Shown one piece after another: positions 53,931-63,400 of a stretch of 64,000 nt of DNA (position 1 is its first letter; every line of letters starts with the position of its first letter). Made by a program: the position numbers and the translations under genes. The stretch is from positions 1 to 64,000 of the forward strand of contig CAWUSK010000004.1 in assembly GCA_963925035.1 (NCBI GenBank), given 5' to 3'. Origin of the DNA: UBA4466 sp963925035. Its GTDB lineage: Bacteria; Bacteroidota; Bacteroidia; Flavobacteriales_D; Crocinitomicaceae. Under the pieces are notes generated by a model. That model had not been told where the DNA came from, made no database searches, and worked only from the letters and a program-made list of their open reading frames with translations.

Positions 53931-54409
53931 TGGCATTTTATCAAATTCACAAATCTCAAAAAGTGAACTGTTCCCTCGACGAAATTTGGGAGTTCATTTC
54001 AACGCCCAAGAATTTAAAGGAAATCACTCCAGATTACATGGGATTTGACATTACTTCGAAAGATTCGCCTGAGAAAATGTATCCAGGATTGATCATTACT
54101 TATAAAGTTAGCCCATTGTTAGGAATTACAACCAACTGGATGACAGAAATCACGCAAGTGCATAACAAGAAATTTTTTATAGATGAACAGCGTGTTGGAC
54201 CATATAAATTATGGCATCATCAGCACTTTGTAGAGGAAATTGAAGGCGGAGTACTAATGCGAGATATTGTGACTTACCAGCCGCCTTTTGGAATTTTAGG
54301 CGCAATCATGAATTCATTAGTGATTAGAAAAAAGTTGAAAGAAATTTTTGATTATCGATTTAAGGCTTTGGAGATGAAGTACGGAGTTTTTGAAGAAAAA
54401 CATGGATGA
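53930..54409 (+). CDS. SRPBCC/START-fold ligand-binding protein
   Basis: The 159-residue protein has the SRPBCC pattern: V-N-C-S-L-D-E-I-W-E-F-I-S-T-P-K-N-L near 11-28, a beta sheet with T-N-W-M-T-E-I near 63-69 and D-E-Q-R-V-G-P-Y-K-L-W-H-H near 85-97, then a long C-terminal helix (F-D-Y-R-F-K-A-L). It probably binds a hydrophobic ligand. The coupled position between SDR and DUF2805 genes is the arrangement seen in light- or singlet-oxygen-type photolyase clusters of other bacteria, from memory. Confidence 0.8.
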   Translation: MAFYQIHKSQKVNCSLDEIWEFISTPKNLKEITPDYMGFDITSKDSPEKMYPGLIITYKVSPLLGITTNWMTEITQVHNKKFFIDEQRVGPYKLWHHQHFVEEIEGGVLMRDIVTYQPPFGILGAIMNSLVIRKKLKEIFDYRFKALEMKYGVFEEKHG

Positions 54410-54671
54410 GCGCAGTTTAAATAGAATCATTGAAATGGCTTGGGAGGATAGAACTCCTTTCGAAGCAATTACTTTCCAGTTTGAACTCTCAGAATCTGAG
54501 GTCATTAAAATAATGAGAAAAGAACTAAAGTCCTCCAGTTTTAAACTTTGGAGAAAACGTGTGAACTCTGGTGTTAGTTCGAAGCACACTAAAAAGCGTT
54601 TGGAAGAAATAAATCGATTTAGATGTTCGCGTCAAAGAGCAATCAGTAATAATACAATTTCGAAAAGATGA
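54402..54671 (+). CDS. DUF2805 (TIGR03643) protein
   Basis: The 89-residue basic protein has the family block I-I-E-M-A-W-E-D-R-T-P-F-E-A-I at 8-22, S-E-S-E-V-I-K-I-M-R near 31-40, S-S-F-K-L-W-R-K-R-V near 46-55, and a final R-F-R-C-S-R-Q. The middle resembles a helix-turn-helix, so DNA or RNA binding is possible but unproven. The ATG at 54402 overlaps the SRPBCC stop by eight bases; a TTG at 54390 is less likely. The last residues (S-N-N-T-I-S-K-R) and the stop run directly into a transposase remnant, so the natural end may have been trimmed. Confidence 0.8.
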   Translation: MDERSLNRIIEMAWEDRTPFEAITFQFELSESEVIKIMRKELKSSSFKLWRKRVNSGVSSKHTKKRLEEINRFRCSRQRAISNNTISKR

Positions 54672-54785
54672 CACTCTACATTGGGATATTTGAGCCCACT
54701 AGAAATGGAACTAAAACTGAGAAACAAAATTAAAAAGCGGCTTAGAAAAATAGTCCTAAATTTAGCAGCTATTCCACCTTTTTAA
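54672..54785 (+). pseudogene. C-terminal remnant of an IS3-family transposase
   Basis: In the frame directly after the DUF2805 stop, 37 codons read H-S-T-L-G-Y-L-S-P-L-E-M-E-L-K and end A-A-I-P-P-F before TAA. H-S-x-L-G-Y-x-S-P-x-E is the classic end of the IS3/IS150 OrfB DDE transposase. The rest of the element is missing, and I see no terminal inverted repeat. Confidence 0.65.
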
Positions 54786-54937
54786 AAAACAATTTGACCT
54801 TTGCCAAAGAATTAGAAAGAGATGAATTATTGGATCAATTTAAGGACATTTTTCAGGCATATAAACTCAAAGAAATATTTAACCACTTTTGGAATATGAA
54901 GTTTAGCTTCACTTTTTCACCACAGATTAACCAATGA
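54785..54937 (+). pseudogene. Unidentified gene fragment behind the transposase remnant
   Basis: Fifty open codons (N-L-T-F-A-K-E-L-E-R-D-E-L-L-D-Q-F-K-D-I ... F-S-P-Q-I-N-Q) without a start codon. The L-x-F-A-K-E-L-x-x-x-D-x-L-x-x-F start faintly resembles the N-terminus of kynureninase but is too weak to assign. From here to 55018 nothing else is recognisable. Confidence 0.25.
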
Positions 54938-55018
54938 TATTCCGATAACAAATAGAAAGAAAATATTTTTCATGGATACATTTTTCTTTTAGGACCTTTG
55001 AAAACTAGAAAAGCGTGC

Positions 55019-55064
55019 ATAAAAAAAAGTGAAGAAATGTTAATTAATCATCTCTTCACTTTCA
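55019..55064 (-). terminator. Terminator of the minus-strand cargo gene
   Basis: On the minus strand AAAGTGAAGAGATG-ATTAATTAA-CATTTCTTCACTTT forms a long stem with one bulge, followed by eight T. It lies about 25 bases after the stop at 55090. Confidence 0.88.
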
Positions 55065-55089
55065 AGCTACCAACAATAAGTTAATTTTA

Positions 55090-56901
55090 TTATTCCACTA
55101 TAAATTTAACAGTGCTTGTTTCCTCACCATTATTCAAAATAAGTAAGTACATTCCATTACTCAACTTCTCTGTTTCAAGATTTACAATATTCTGTCCTTC
55201 TGAAGGAAAATGGTTTTTAGCAGATATCGTTTTTCCTGCAAGATCTTTTATTAAAACTTCAATATTTTTCCTTTTCGAAGTTTCAAAAGAGACGATACTT
55301 TTTCCTTTTACTGGATTCGGAATTATAGAAATATTACCAAACGATGATTCAAGTGAAACGGAAACCATGTTAGAATAGCTCCATTTACCATCAAAATCTG
55401 TTTGTTTCAATCTGTAGTATGATACTCCTGTGAAAGGCGCTCTATCTTTGCTAGTATAATTTTGTACTTCAATAGAAGTGCCTGCTCCATCTACATTTGC
55501 TAAAAACTCAAAAACTTGACCATCTTTACTTCGTTCAATTGTAAAATAATCATTGTTATCTTCTGATACTGTAGTCCACGTCAATTCAACAAATTCATTG
55601 TTGATTGATTCGGAAGTGAAATTAACAAGCTCAACTGGTAATAATATGCATCCAACATTTAAAGTTTGAGAAGTTGTAGTCACACATCCCAAGGCGTCTG
55701 TAACTGAATAGGTGATAGTATAAGCACCATCAGTAGTATAAGTGTGAGATCCGTTAGCTCCAGTTGAAGTAGATCCATCGCCATAATTCCATAAATAAGT
55801 TGAATTCGCAGTTGGACATGTCTTTAATCCTGTAAATGTGAAACATGAAGCATCTAATGAACCAGTGAATCTTGCATCTGGTCCAATAACGGCAGTTCCG
55901 CCACCGCAAGCTCCACCAAATGCAAGGGAGAAACCAGCGTTTGATGTTGTAAAGTTATCGACCAATAGTGCATACGTGTTTCCTGCAGTTACATTTATCG
56001 GCGCATTAACTGCCTGATATGTTCCACCGCATCCACCAGGTCCGTTACCGTTGGTGTTGTTTGCTCCCGTTTCTGATGCGGGACAACTACTTAATCCTGT
56101 GGCACCAGGGCATCCACTCCAGTTACAAGCTATTGTGTTTCCTTTTGACCCACAAGTTAAGTCAGACGTCACATCCCACAAGCCCCAATCATAATCATTG
56201 CTATTCGTGTTTGGAGTAACTATAAATTCTAAGATTCCTGAACACCCAATTGTAAACTTAAACCACTTTGATTGTCGTTCACCACCAGATCCCCAGCACG
56301 AGTTTGCTGTTGTTACCTCTTGAGCACCAAGACCGGCAGATGAAGTCCCCTGAGAGAAACCAGATGCATCGCACAAAATAGCTGCTGCTGAGCAATCTTG
56401 ACCAGCAACAGGTGCAGGAACTGTGCTCGTTAAGCACGAAGTAAACGTACCCGCGGCACCTGTACTACTAATGGTATAATAATAGGTTTGTCCTATTTGG
56501 ATTCCATTGAAAGTAGCCGTTAAAGGAGAAGCGCCACAAGCTGTCCCCCCCCCGCCACCAAGCGTTAAACCTCCACAAGGAGGAGCGGTAGATTGAGCGA
56601 GAACAAACTCAAGGTTTCCACCGATTGTTCCAGATGTAATGTTAATATTCAGCTGAGAAGTTGTGGCAACAAAAGAAAACCACACATCATTGTTATTTCC
56701 TGCACAACCAACGGTTCCTATCCAGTTATCTGTAGCGCCAACAGTAGTCGTTTGAGGCAGCCCAGGTCCGTAGCAAGTTCCGTTAGCCGTTGTGGCCAAC
56801 GCACCACTACAAACATTATTTGGAGGCTGTGCAAAAGCATGTGCTGTTACTAATAGAGCAAAGACTATTAAGCCTACTATTTTATTTAATTGAAACTTCA
56901 T
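55090..56901 (-). CDS. Secreted T9SS type A cargo with PKD domain
   Basis: The 603-residue protein has a signal peptide (to A-F-A-Q, residue 25) and two cysteine-rich jellyroll-like modules (about 30-160 and 165-330) with the D-V-W-F-S-F-V-A and K-W-F-K-F-T motifs. A PKD domain (Y-L-W-N-Y-G-D-G-S near 368-376) follows, then a fibronectin-like region (L-P-V-E-L-V-N-F) and a type A T9SS sorting domain (I-I-P-N-P-V-K-G near 525-532, G-M-Y-L-L-I-L). It is probably a surface adhesin or matrix protein. A run of nine G in the coding strand lies in the first module. It is four bases downstream of a small secreted-protein gene. Confidence 0.85.
   Translation of the reverse strand: MKFQLNKIVGLIVFALLVTAHAFAQPPNNVCSGALATTANGTCYGPGLPQTTTVGATDNWIGTVGCAGNNNDVWFSFVATTSQLNINITSGTIGGNLEFVLAQSTAPPCGGLTLGGGGGTACGASPLTATFNGIQIGQTYYYTISSTGAAGTFTSCLTSTVPAPVAGQDCSAAAILCDASGFSQGTSSAGLGAQEVTTANSCWGSGGERQSKWFKFTIGCSGILEFIVTPNTNSNDYDWGLWDVTSDLTCGSKGNTIACNWSGCPGATGLSSCPASETGANNTNGNGPGGCGGTYQAVNAPINVTAGNTYALLVDNFTTSNAGFSLAFGGACGGGTAVIGPDARFTGSLDASCFTFTGLKTCPTANSTYLWNYGDGSTSTGANGSHTYTTDGAYTITYSVTDALGCVTTTSQTLNVGCILLPVELVNFTSESINNEFVELTWTTVSEDNNDYFTIERSKDGQVFEFLANVDGAGTSIEVQNYTSKDRAPFTGVSYYRLKQTDFDGKWSYSNMVSVSLESSFGNISIIPNPVKGKSIVSFETSKRKNIEVLIKDLAGKTISAKNHFPSEGQNIVNLETEKLSNGMYLLILNNGEETSTVKFIVE
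56545..56553 (-). repeat. Homopolymer G9 tract (coding strand) in the cargo gene
   Basis: Nine consecutive C on the plus strand lie inside the coding region and encode three glycines flanked by G-G. It is the only G/C homopolymer this long that I noticed in this AT-rich window. Confidence 0.9.
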
Positions 56902-56904
56902 AGT

Positions 56905-57231
56905 TTAGTGATTAGAAGTGTTATCTGTTGTATTGTCGAGCATGAAATTCGGATCAACAACTATTATTTCATCCGATAAAGGGGTAAAAGAAGCATCGTT
57001 AATTGTATTGAATGACAATATGCGAACCCATGTGAATTCATTAATTTTTAGAATTTTTACAGCATCATCCTGTCTGTTACCTTCAATTATTGGAATAATA
57101 TCGGTGGTGAAAATCTCTTGGGCTTTTGGATTCGTTGTCATTAATTGAAACGTTCCTATAGAAGAAGAGTTTTGTGAATAACTAGCATTTGAAATGCAAA
57201 TTAATATAAAAGCTGAAGCTAAAAGGCGCAT
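56905..57231 (-). CDS. Small secreted protein preceding the PKD cargo
   Basis: The 108-residue protein has a signal peptide (R-L-L-A-S-A-F-I-L-I-C-I ... S-Y-S-Q, about 20 residues). The mature domain contains T-D-I-I-P-I-I-E-G-N-R near 43-53 and ends D-N-T-T-D-N-T-S-N-H. No sorting domain and no cysteine in the mature part. I recognise no family. Its stop is four bases upstream of the cargo start, so the two are co-transcribed and may act together at the cell surface. Confidence 0.7.
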   Translation of the reverse strand: MRLLASAFILICISNASYSQNSSSIGTFQLMTTNPKAQEIFTTDIIPIIEGNRQDDAVKILKINEFTWVRILSFNTINDASFTPLSDEIIVVDPNFMLDNTTDNTSNH

Positions 57232-57303
57232 AAATAGAGTTTAATTGTTTCATTAATAAATCAGAGAAGAGAAATATGTAATTACTTCTCTTAAAAGAGA
57301 TTA

Positions 57304-57337
57304 CAAATTTAAATGATTTTCTGTCAACAGTTGACAG
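57304..57337 (-). promoter_or_regulatory. Promoter TAAATTTG with adjacent 17-base palindrome
   Basis: On the minus strand TAAATTTG (57304-57311) is a perfect -7 match, about 73 bases before the small secreted gene. Just upstream is the perfect palindrome CTGTCAAC-t-GTTGACAG (57321-57337), covering the region where the -33 box would lie. This looks like an operator rather than a terminator because no T run follows on the minus strand. A second palindrome TCTCTTAAAAGAGA (57287-57300) lies at the expected transcript start. Confidence 0.5.
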
Positions 57338-57388
57338 TTTTGTTATTTAATTATTTTCTATTATTGGAAACCCAAATACGAAAACAGG

Positions 57389-59533
57389 TCAATTAATCTC
57401 CAAAATCTTAACCTCAGTACGTCTGTTTTCTTGGTGCAACTCCTCATCGCAAGTTACTCCATCCTTACATTTATTCATCAGTTGTGATTCACCATAACCC
57501 TTAGCTCTGATGTTCACCGATTTCAGCCCTTTTTTAAGTAAGTAATCAACGCAACTTTGAGCTCGAGCTTGAGATAATTTTTGATTGTAGGTTGCACTAC
57601 CACGTGAATCTGTATGGGCACTCAATTCAATTCTTAAATCATTTTTAAGAATGAAATCGGCCAGTTTGTCCAAAGAAGCCATGCTTTCTTCACGCAAGGT
57701 AGATTTGTTCAAATCATAGAAGATATTCTCCAATTTAAATTTCTCTCCTTTTTTAATTGGTGTTAATGCCAATTCTAATTCTATGATTTTACCGTCTTCG
57801 CTCGTCGTACTAAATATCTTTTCGGCATCAAGGAATCCCTTTTTAGTAGCAAAGGTATTGTAGCTCTTGTTTCGATCGACATTCAAGGTAACTAATCCTT
57901 GTTTATTTGTCACCAAAGTAGTGTCTGAATTTGTTTCAAGACTGGTCACAATTGCCGTCGCCTCATTAATAGGAAGTCGCGTGTCTTTCGCAATTATACG
58001 CAAGGCGATTGTAATTCTCGTAGGCAGCAGAATCAATTCAACTTTGTAGGTTGTGTCTTGTGTTGCGCTAGTTACTTGCAATGAAACAGGCTCCTTTAAC
58101 CTAAATTCTTCCTTTTTGGAAGAGAAGGTGTATTTCTCATTTTCTCGAACTTGAATGTGCAAGTTTCCATCTTTATCCGAAAAATACTCTTCTTCTTCGC
58201 CAGTAACTTCGTTCTTCAGTTTAATGGGTTGACTTGGAACAATCTCATTCACTTTGTACTTTTCAAATACCTGAACAATTACATCGATCAACACTTCTTT
58301 TTTAGTAAATCCAAAGATGTTGTCAATATTTCCATCACGGTTCGTTGAAAAATATCCTTCCAATCCAGTACTATCGCTGATGTAAGCAAAATCATCCGAA
58401 GACGAATTAATTGGTGCTCCTAAATTCCTCATTTTACCGTTCTCTAAGCGCATTTCGAAGATGTCTAATCCACCGAGTCCATAATGTCCATTGGATGCGA
58501 AATAAATCACGCCATCGCTGACAAACGGAAACATTTCATTCTGTTCCGTATTGATAGCTGCTCCTAGATTTTCTGGTTTCGTCCAATTGTCACCCAATCG
58601 TTTTGAAACATATATATCAGTTCCTCCTAATCCAGCTGGATCATCGGATACGAAATACAATTTTTGAGCGTTTTCCGCAAATACGGCATGTCCAACGTTG
58701 AAAGCTGTATTATTGTGTTCAAATGGCACTAAATCCGACCATTCTCCATTTACCAATTTTGAAATGTAGAGAGATAGCACAATTACTGGCTTTCCTTTGC
58801 GCTTACCAAGGGTATTTTTGGTAATTACCATTTCTGTTCCAGCGTGGTTAAAACTAACGGGACCATCGTGCGCTCTAGAAATGAAATTGTGCTTTAACAA
58901 TTTTGGATTCTCAAAAGTCGAATCTGTTTCCTTCTCGGCTTGGAGGATATTCAAATAGTAATCGTCATCCCAACCGTAAGTCGGGTTTAAAAAGCCTGTA
59001 TTCTTAGATTTCGATGTGTACACCAACGAATTATTGAAGTACGCTGGTCCAAAATCACCTTTACCAGAATTGAGATACAAGGAGTTGATGGTGTAATAAG
59101 CCGAATCTTTAAAAAGTGAATTGAAGTTGTTTTTCGAGTCATTCAATCGTTTGAAAAAAGCATTAGACGGAAATTGTTGACCGCTTTTTTGGGACAATGA
59201 AATACTTTGGTCGTATTTTCCCGAATAGCGCAATGCCTTGATGAATGCAATTCTATCAACTTCGGTTGCGCTGTTTTGTTTTTCCATTGCCCCAAAGTAC
59301 TTCAGCGAAGCTTGCATTTCAAAAAGATTGTAATGTGTATAAGCTGCTTTTCGAACATTATCCCAATTGCAAGATTTCTTGTTTTTCAAGCATTTTTCAG
59401 CTAATTCATCAAACATCATGACACATTTTGAGTATTCAAAACGATCGTAATGTTGATCCGCTAATTTCTGCTTTAATTGAGCGTTTAATGTAAACCCGAT
59501 TCCAGCGAACAGGAAAATGATGAAGTATTTCAT
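57389..59533 (-). CDS. PorE-like OmpA-family protein with TPR/propeller/CRD domains
   Basis: The 714-residue protein has a signal peptide (K-Y-F-I-I-F-L-F ... L-N-A-Q), a helical TPR-like region (about 20-160), PD40 propeller repeats (L-Y-F-V-S-D-D, I-Y-F-A-S-N-G; about 200-440), carboxypeptidase-regulatory-like beta domains (about 445-600), and a C-terminal OmpA domain with H-T-D-S-R-G and the final N-R-R-T-E-V for peptidoglycan binding. This order is that of PorE, the T9SS peptidoglycan anchor. A start at 59665 would put 44 unlikely residues before the signal peptide, so 59533 is used. It lies seven bases after the PorP/SprF gene. Confidence 0.85.
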   Translation of the reverse strand: MKYFIIFLFAGIGFTLNAQLKQKLADQHYDRFEYSKCVMMFDELAEKCLKNKKSCNWDNVRKAAYTHYNLFEMQASLKYFGAMEKQNSATEVDRIAFIKALRYSGKYDQSISLSQKSGQQFPSNAFFKRLNDSKNNFNSLFKDSAYYTINSLYLNSGKGDFGPAYFNNSLVYTSKSKNTGFLNPTYGWDDDYYLNILQAEKETDSTFENPKLLKHNFISRAHDGPVSFNHAGTEMVITKNTLGKRKGKPVIVLSLYISKLVNGEWSDLVPFEHNNTAFNVGHAVFAENAQKLYFVSDDPAGLGGTDIYVSKRLGDNWTKPENLGAAINTEQNEMFPFVSDGVIYFASNGHYGLGGLDIFEMRLENGKMRNLGAPINSSSDDFAYISDSTGLEGYFSTNRDGNIDNIFGFTKKEVLIDVIVQVFEKYKVNEIVPSQPIKLKNEVTGEEEEYFSDKDGNLHIQVRENEKYTFSSKKEEFRLKEPVSLQVTSATQDTTYKVELILLPTRITIALRIIAKDTRLPINEATAIVTSLETNSDTTLVTNKQGLVTLNVDRNKSYNTFATKKGFLDAEKIFSTTSEDGKIIELELALTPIKKGEKFKLENIFYDLNKSTLREESMASLDKLADFILKNDLRIELSAHTDSRGSATYNQKLSQARAQSCVDYLLKKGLKSVNIRAKGYGESQLMNKCKDGVTCDEELHQENRRTEVKILEIN

Positions 59534-59540
59534 AGGAGAA

Positions 59541-60458
59541 TTAGAAGTAACGAGGTGATGTGAAAACAGATTTTTTTGGTTTGAAATCGTAGCGCAAGAA
59601 TATTTCATGCGATCCAGTTTGATAGGTACGAAGTCCGTTGATCGGAAAGTCGTACATGTAACCAATGCTTACTGTATTTTTAATGTTGTAAATTAAATTG
59701 ATAGCCATTGATTCATTGAATCTGTAAGATACTCCAGTAACAAGAAAGTCATGGATAAGCAATGATAAATTAACATCAGCCGTAATTGGTGTGTTTGGGG
59801 TGTATTTAATCAATGCAGCTGGTTGTAACTTCAACATACTGTTTAATGTGAATACATAACCACCAGAAAGGAAATAGTGACGTGAATTTAATTTACTTAA
59901 AATCGTATCAAAATTGTTTGGTTTCGCTTCCAATAATCGAGGAGAGGAGGCGCTAACGTAGAATTTATCGCCATAATAATACAATCCAGCTCCCATATTG
60001 AACTTGGTTTCGTTAAGACGCGTTGTATAAATGGCATCTTCTTGGTCGTTGACGTTCAGACTTGAAAAATCGTAGCCCAAGAAATCAGCACCTAACGAAA
60101 TTCCAGCGGCCAATCGAGTTCTTTTCTTATTTAAAGCAATACTTCCACTTAAATCTCCAAATAAAGAAGTTCTAGTTCGACTTCCAATTTGATCGTTGAC
60201 TAAATGTGCTCCAACTCCAAGTGACTTTTGCAAAAGTGGTGCGTGAATACTGAACCATTGTGTTTTCGGAGCTCCTTTGAAATCAACCCATTGAAAACGT
60301 GCCACAGCGACTGCGCTCAATACATCACGACTTCCAGCATAAGCAGGATTGATGTACAATTTATTGTACAAGTACATTGACATTTGCTCGTCTTGCTGAG
60401 CATTCAGTTGTTTCGCAAAAACGACAAAGAAGAGGATAAGTGTAAATTTAATTTTCAT
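59541..60458 (-). CDS. PorP/SprF-family T9SS membrane protein
   Basis: The 305-residue outer-membrane protein has a signal peptide to L-N-A-Q (residue 21), then the family opening M-S-M-Y-L-Y-N-K-L-Y-I-N-P-A-Y-A-G-S near 26-43, and a 14-strand barrel with repeated aromatic strand ends. PorP/SprF proteins are paired with particular type B cargos; SprF is required for SprB adhesin export in Flavobacterium. It sits 11 bases after a giant type B cargo gene, which makes that cargo its likely client. Confidence 0.9.
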   Translation of the reverse strand: MKIKFTLILFFVVFAKQLNAQQDEQMSMYLYNKLYINPAYAGSRDVLSAVAVARFQWVDFKGAPKTQWFSIHAPLLQKSLGVGAHLVNDQIGSRTRTSLFGDLSGSIALNKKRTRLAAGISLGADFLGYDFSSLNVNDQEDAIYTTRLNETKFNMGAGLYYYGDKFYVSASSPRLLEAKPNNFDTILSKLNSRHYFLSGGYVFTLNSMLKLQPAALIKYTPNTPITADVNLSLLIHDFLVTGVSYRFNESMAINLIYNIKNTVSIGYMYDFPINGLRTYQTGSHEIFLRYDFKPKKSVFTSPRYF

Positions 60459-60469
60459 AACTCTATCGA

Positions 60470-63400
60470 TTAATATTCAACTTCTAAATACCCTTTGAAC
60501 GGAGGATAATCTCCTTCATTCAGGTTGATGATGTAGAAATAAGTTCCTACTGGGACTTTTCCGTCTTTTCCGTCTATCGTTGCACCTTTGTTTACTGTTG
60601 CATTCCAAGGACTGTTATAAGGAGAAACTGAGTAAATTAAATTTCCCCAGCGGTTGTATATTTCAACTTCAGCGTTGAGGTATTTTTCAATTCCATTAAT
60701 CTCCCATGTATCGTTTAATCCATCTAAGTTAGGAGTAACTAGATTTGGAATAAACAAACAATCACCATTGTTTGTAACAGTTACATATGAAGAAGTTGAG
60801 CCAACACAACCATTTGCATCAACAACAGTAACAGAATATTCACCTTGATTTACAAAATCAACACTAGTTGATACAAACGGGTTTTGTTGATCTGAAGTAA
60901 AGTTGTTTGGTCCTTCCCAAGTGTAAGATGTTCCGCCCATCGCCCATAATGTCAATGGATCACCAGGACAAAGCGTTGTGTCGCTTGGTGCACTCACTGA
61001 TGGATCTGCCGCTAAAATCAAAAGTACACTATCTGCAGCAAAACATCCGTTAGCGTCTGTTCCAATTGCAGTGTAGTAGCCAACATTTGTTGCTCCAACA
61101 TTGATGATGTTAATGGAACTGCCGTTTCCAGTATAACCATTTGGACCTGTCCAACTATAAGTCGTTGCTCCGGATGCATTTATGTTCGCTAGACTGTTCA
61201 AGCAATACGTGTCGTTTAAACCATTTGTATTTAACGTTAAATTTGGCAGTGCAAGAATACTTATTTCAATAGAGTCTTTTGCAGTGCAGCCGCTTGCATC
61301 AGTTCCAGTGACAACATAATAACCAGCGCTTGCGTTTGTAACATTTGAAACAGTTTGATTTGCTCCAGAAGCATTAAAGCTATTTGGTCCTGTCCAAGAA
61401 TATGTAGCAGCGCCACTTGCAGTAATTGAAAAGTCTTCGTTCAAGCAAATTGTAGAATCATTACCTGCTGCAGTGATATTTACAACTGGTGCAGGTGAAA
61501 TACTAATATTTTGACAAGCCGTTGGCCCTGTGCATCCTGCAACTGTTGCAGAAACACAATAGTTTCCAACATTAGCAGCTGTTACATTATTTAGAGTTAC
61601 ACTAGTCGCTGTAGAACTGAATCCTCCAGGTCCAGACCACGCATAAGTTGCAGAGCCATCTATGTTCGTTATTGCAATTTGAGAAGAACCATTCAAACAA
61701 GGTGCAATGTCATCTGCAGAAAGAGTAGGAGCTACAGGAGCTCCAGGATTTGAAATGCTAAATCCACCAAAATCAGAAGTACATCCATTTCCATCTTCAA
61801 CTTCTAAATAGTAAACTCCTGCTGGAATTCCAGAAAGATTTGCCGATGAACCAATCGTTGCTCCACCACTATTTGTCCAAGTATAAGAAATTGCAGGAAC
61901 TCCGCTTCCAATAGCTCCAATAAAGGAACCGTTGCTTCCTCCACAATCTGAATCAGTTGCTGTTGGATTCACAGAAAGTGTCGGATTTGAATTCATAATG
62001 ATGTTAACCGTTGCATCGTCGGTGCAGCCGTTTGTTGTTCCCGTTACGTTATAAGTTGTGTTAGTTGTCGGCGAAACTGAAATCGTTGAACCAGTTTGGG
62101 TGGTGCTCCAAACGTATGATGTCGCACCAGTTGCTGTGATATTCGTTGAACTTCCAATACAAATTGCAATTGAAGGTGCGTTGTTTATATTAACTGTTGG
62201 GTTTTGTTTTACTTGAACTGTAGCTTCTAATGTTTGTTTATAATCGCACAAACCTGTCACTTCACAATAATATGTTTGAGTAGTAGATGGTGTAACAGTG
62301 ACAGATTGAGTGGTTGCACCGTTGTGTTGCCATTCGTAAGAAGTAGCTCCCAAAGGTGCAGTTAATACAACAGATTCACCTTCACATATTGGCGCAACCG
62401 CCGCGATGTTTGGAAACTGAACACCAGATTCTGCGGTAATGGTGTAGTTGCAAATATCACCTCCAAAACCATCAATCATTAAGTAGTAATCACTTCCAAC
62501 TGTCAAGTTGTTTGCTGTTATGATAAAACCAGTACTGCTTTCTTCGAAATTAGAAACAGGCACAAAACTAGTGCAGTTAGTACCCTCAAAGATTTGCATT
62601 TGAATTCCACCACTTGGATAATTTCCTACCCAACAATCGTAAATGCTAACGTTCAGCGTTGCAGTTATAGCAGAAGCTGTGAATTTTATCCAACTGTTAT
62701 TCTCTATATTTACATCAAACAAAGGTGAACCAGTTCCCCAAGGCCCACCTTGACCGAAGATACCACCAGAATTTATACCATCCGTTAAATTTACACCTGC
62801 TTGAGTTTCATTGTTCCCGTGCATATTACCTGGACGGTCTGGTGTATAAGAAGCGCTGGTTGATGCACTATATCCATTAATGTCACAGATATATAATGCG
62901 TTGGCACAATTATCATTTGTTACAGTTGATGCACAAATACCAAAGTTTCCTCCGCCTAATCCCCAATCCCAGTAACGAACGTAAACGGTCGATCCAGCAG
63001 TAAGTCCTGAAGCAGATATAAAAGGTAATAAGTCATTCGAACTACCAGGGTAGTTATTATCGTCCGAGCAGGCAATTTGAGTCAAACTACTACAAGTTCC
63101 TGAATACAGCGCCATAACACCATCTGTTATATAGCCAGATCCTCCATTTGGATAAGAGGTAATATCAACATTTCCTGATGAAGGAACAGTTACAGCAAAC
63201 CAAACATCCTGAGTTCCTGATTGGAAGCCTCCTTGTTGTGGAGCGTTTCCACCTACACAAGCACTAGGAGTGGGAGGTCCAACTGTAGTCGTAGCTCCGT
63301 TTGTTGTATAAAAACCATATTGACAAGTGGAAGTTACGGTAGGTAATTGAATAGCATTACATGGATTATCGTTTGTTGGCGCTGCTGTTGCAGTTCCTGT

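Noticed and set aside
57321..57337. The palindrome as a terminator for the PorE-like gene
   Set aside because: No T run follows on the minus strand; the plus-strand T-rich side has no gene to terminate. An operator is more likely.
59534..59665. An upstream start for the PorE-like protein
   Set aside because: It would bury a clear signal peptide behind 44 residues and overlap the PorP/SprF gene; the internal ATG at 59533 is better.
60900..62400. Regular ~240-base repetition resembling a repeat array
   Set aside because: It reflects tandem Ig-like protein domains with diverged DNA; there are no short identical repeats with unique spacers, so it is not CRISPR.
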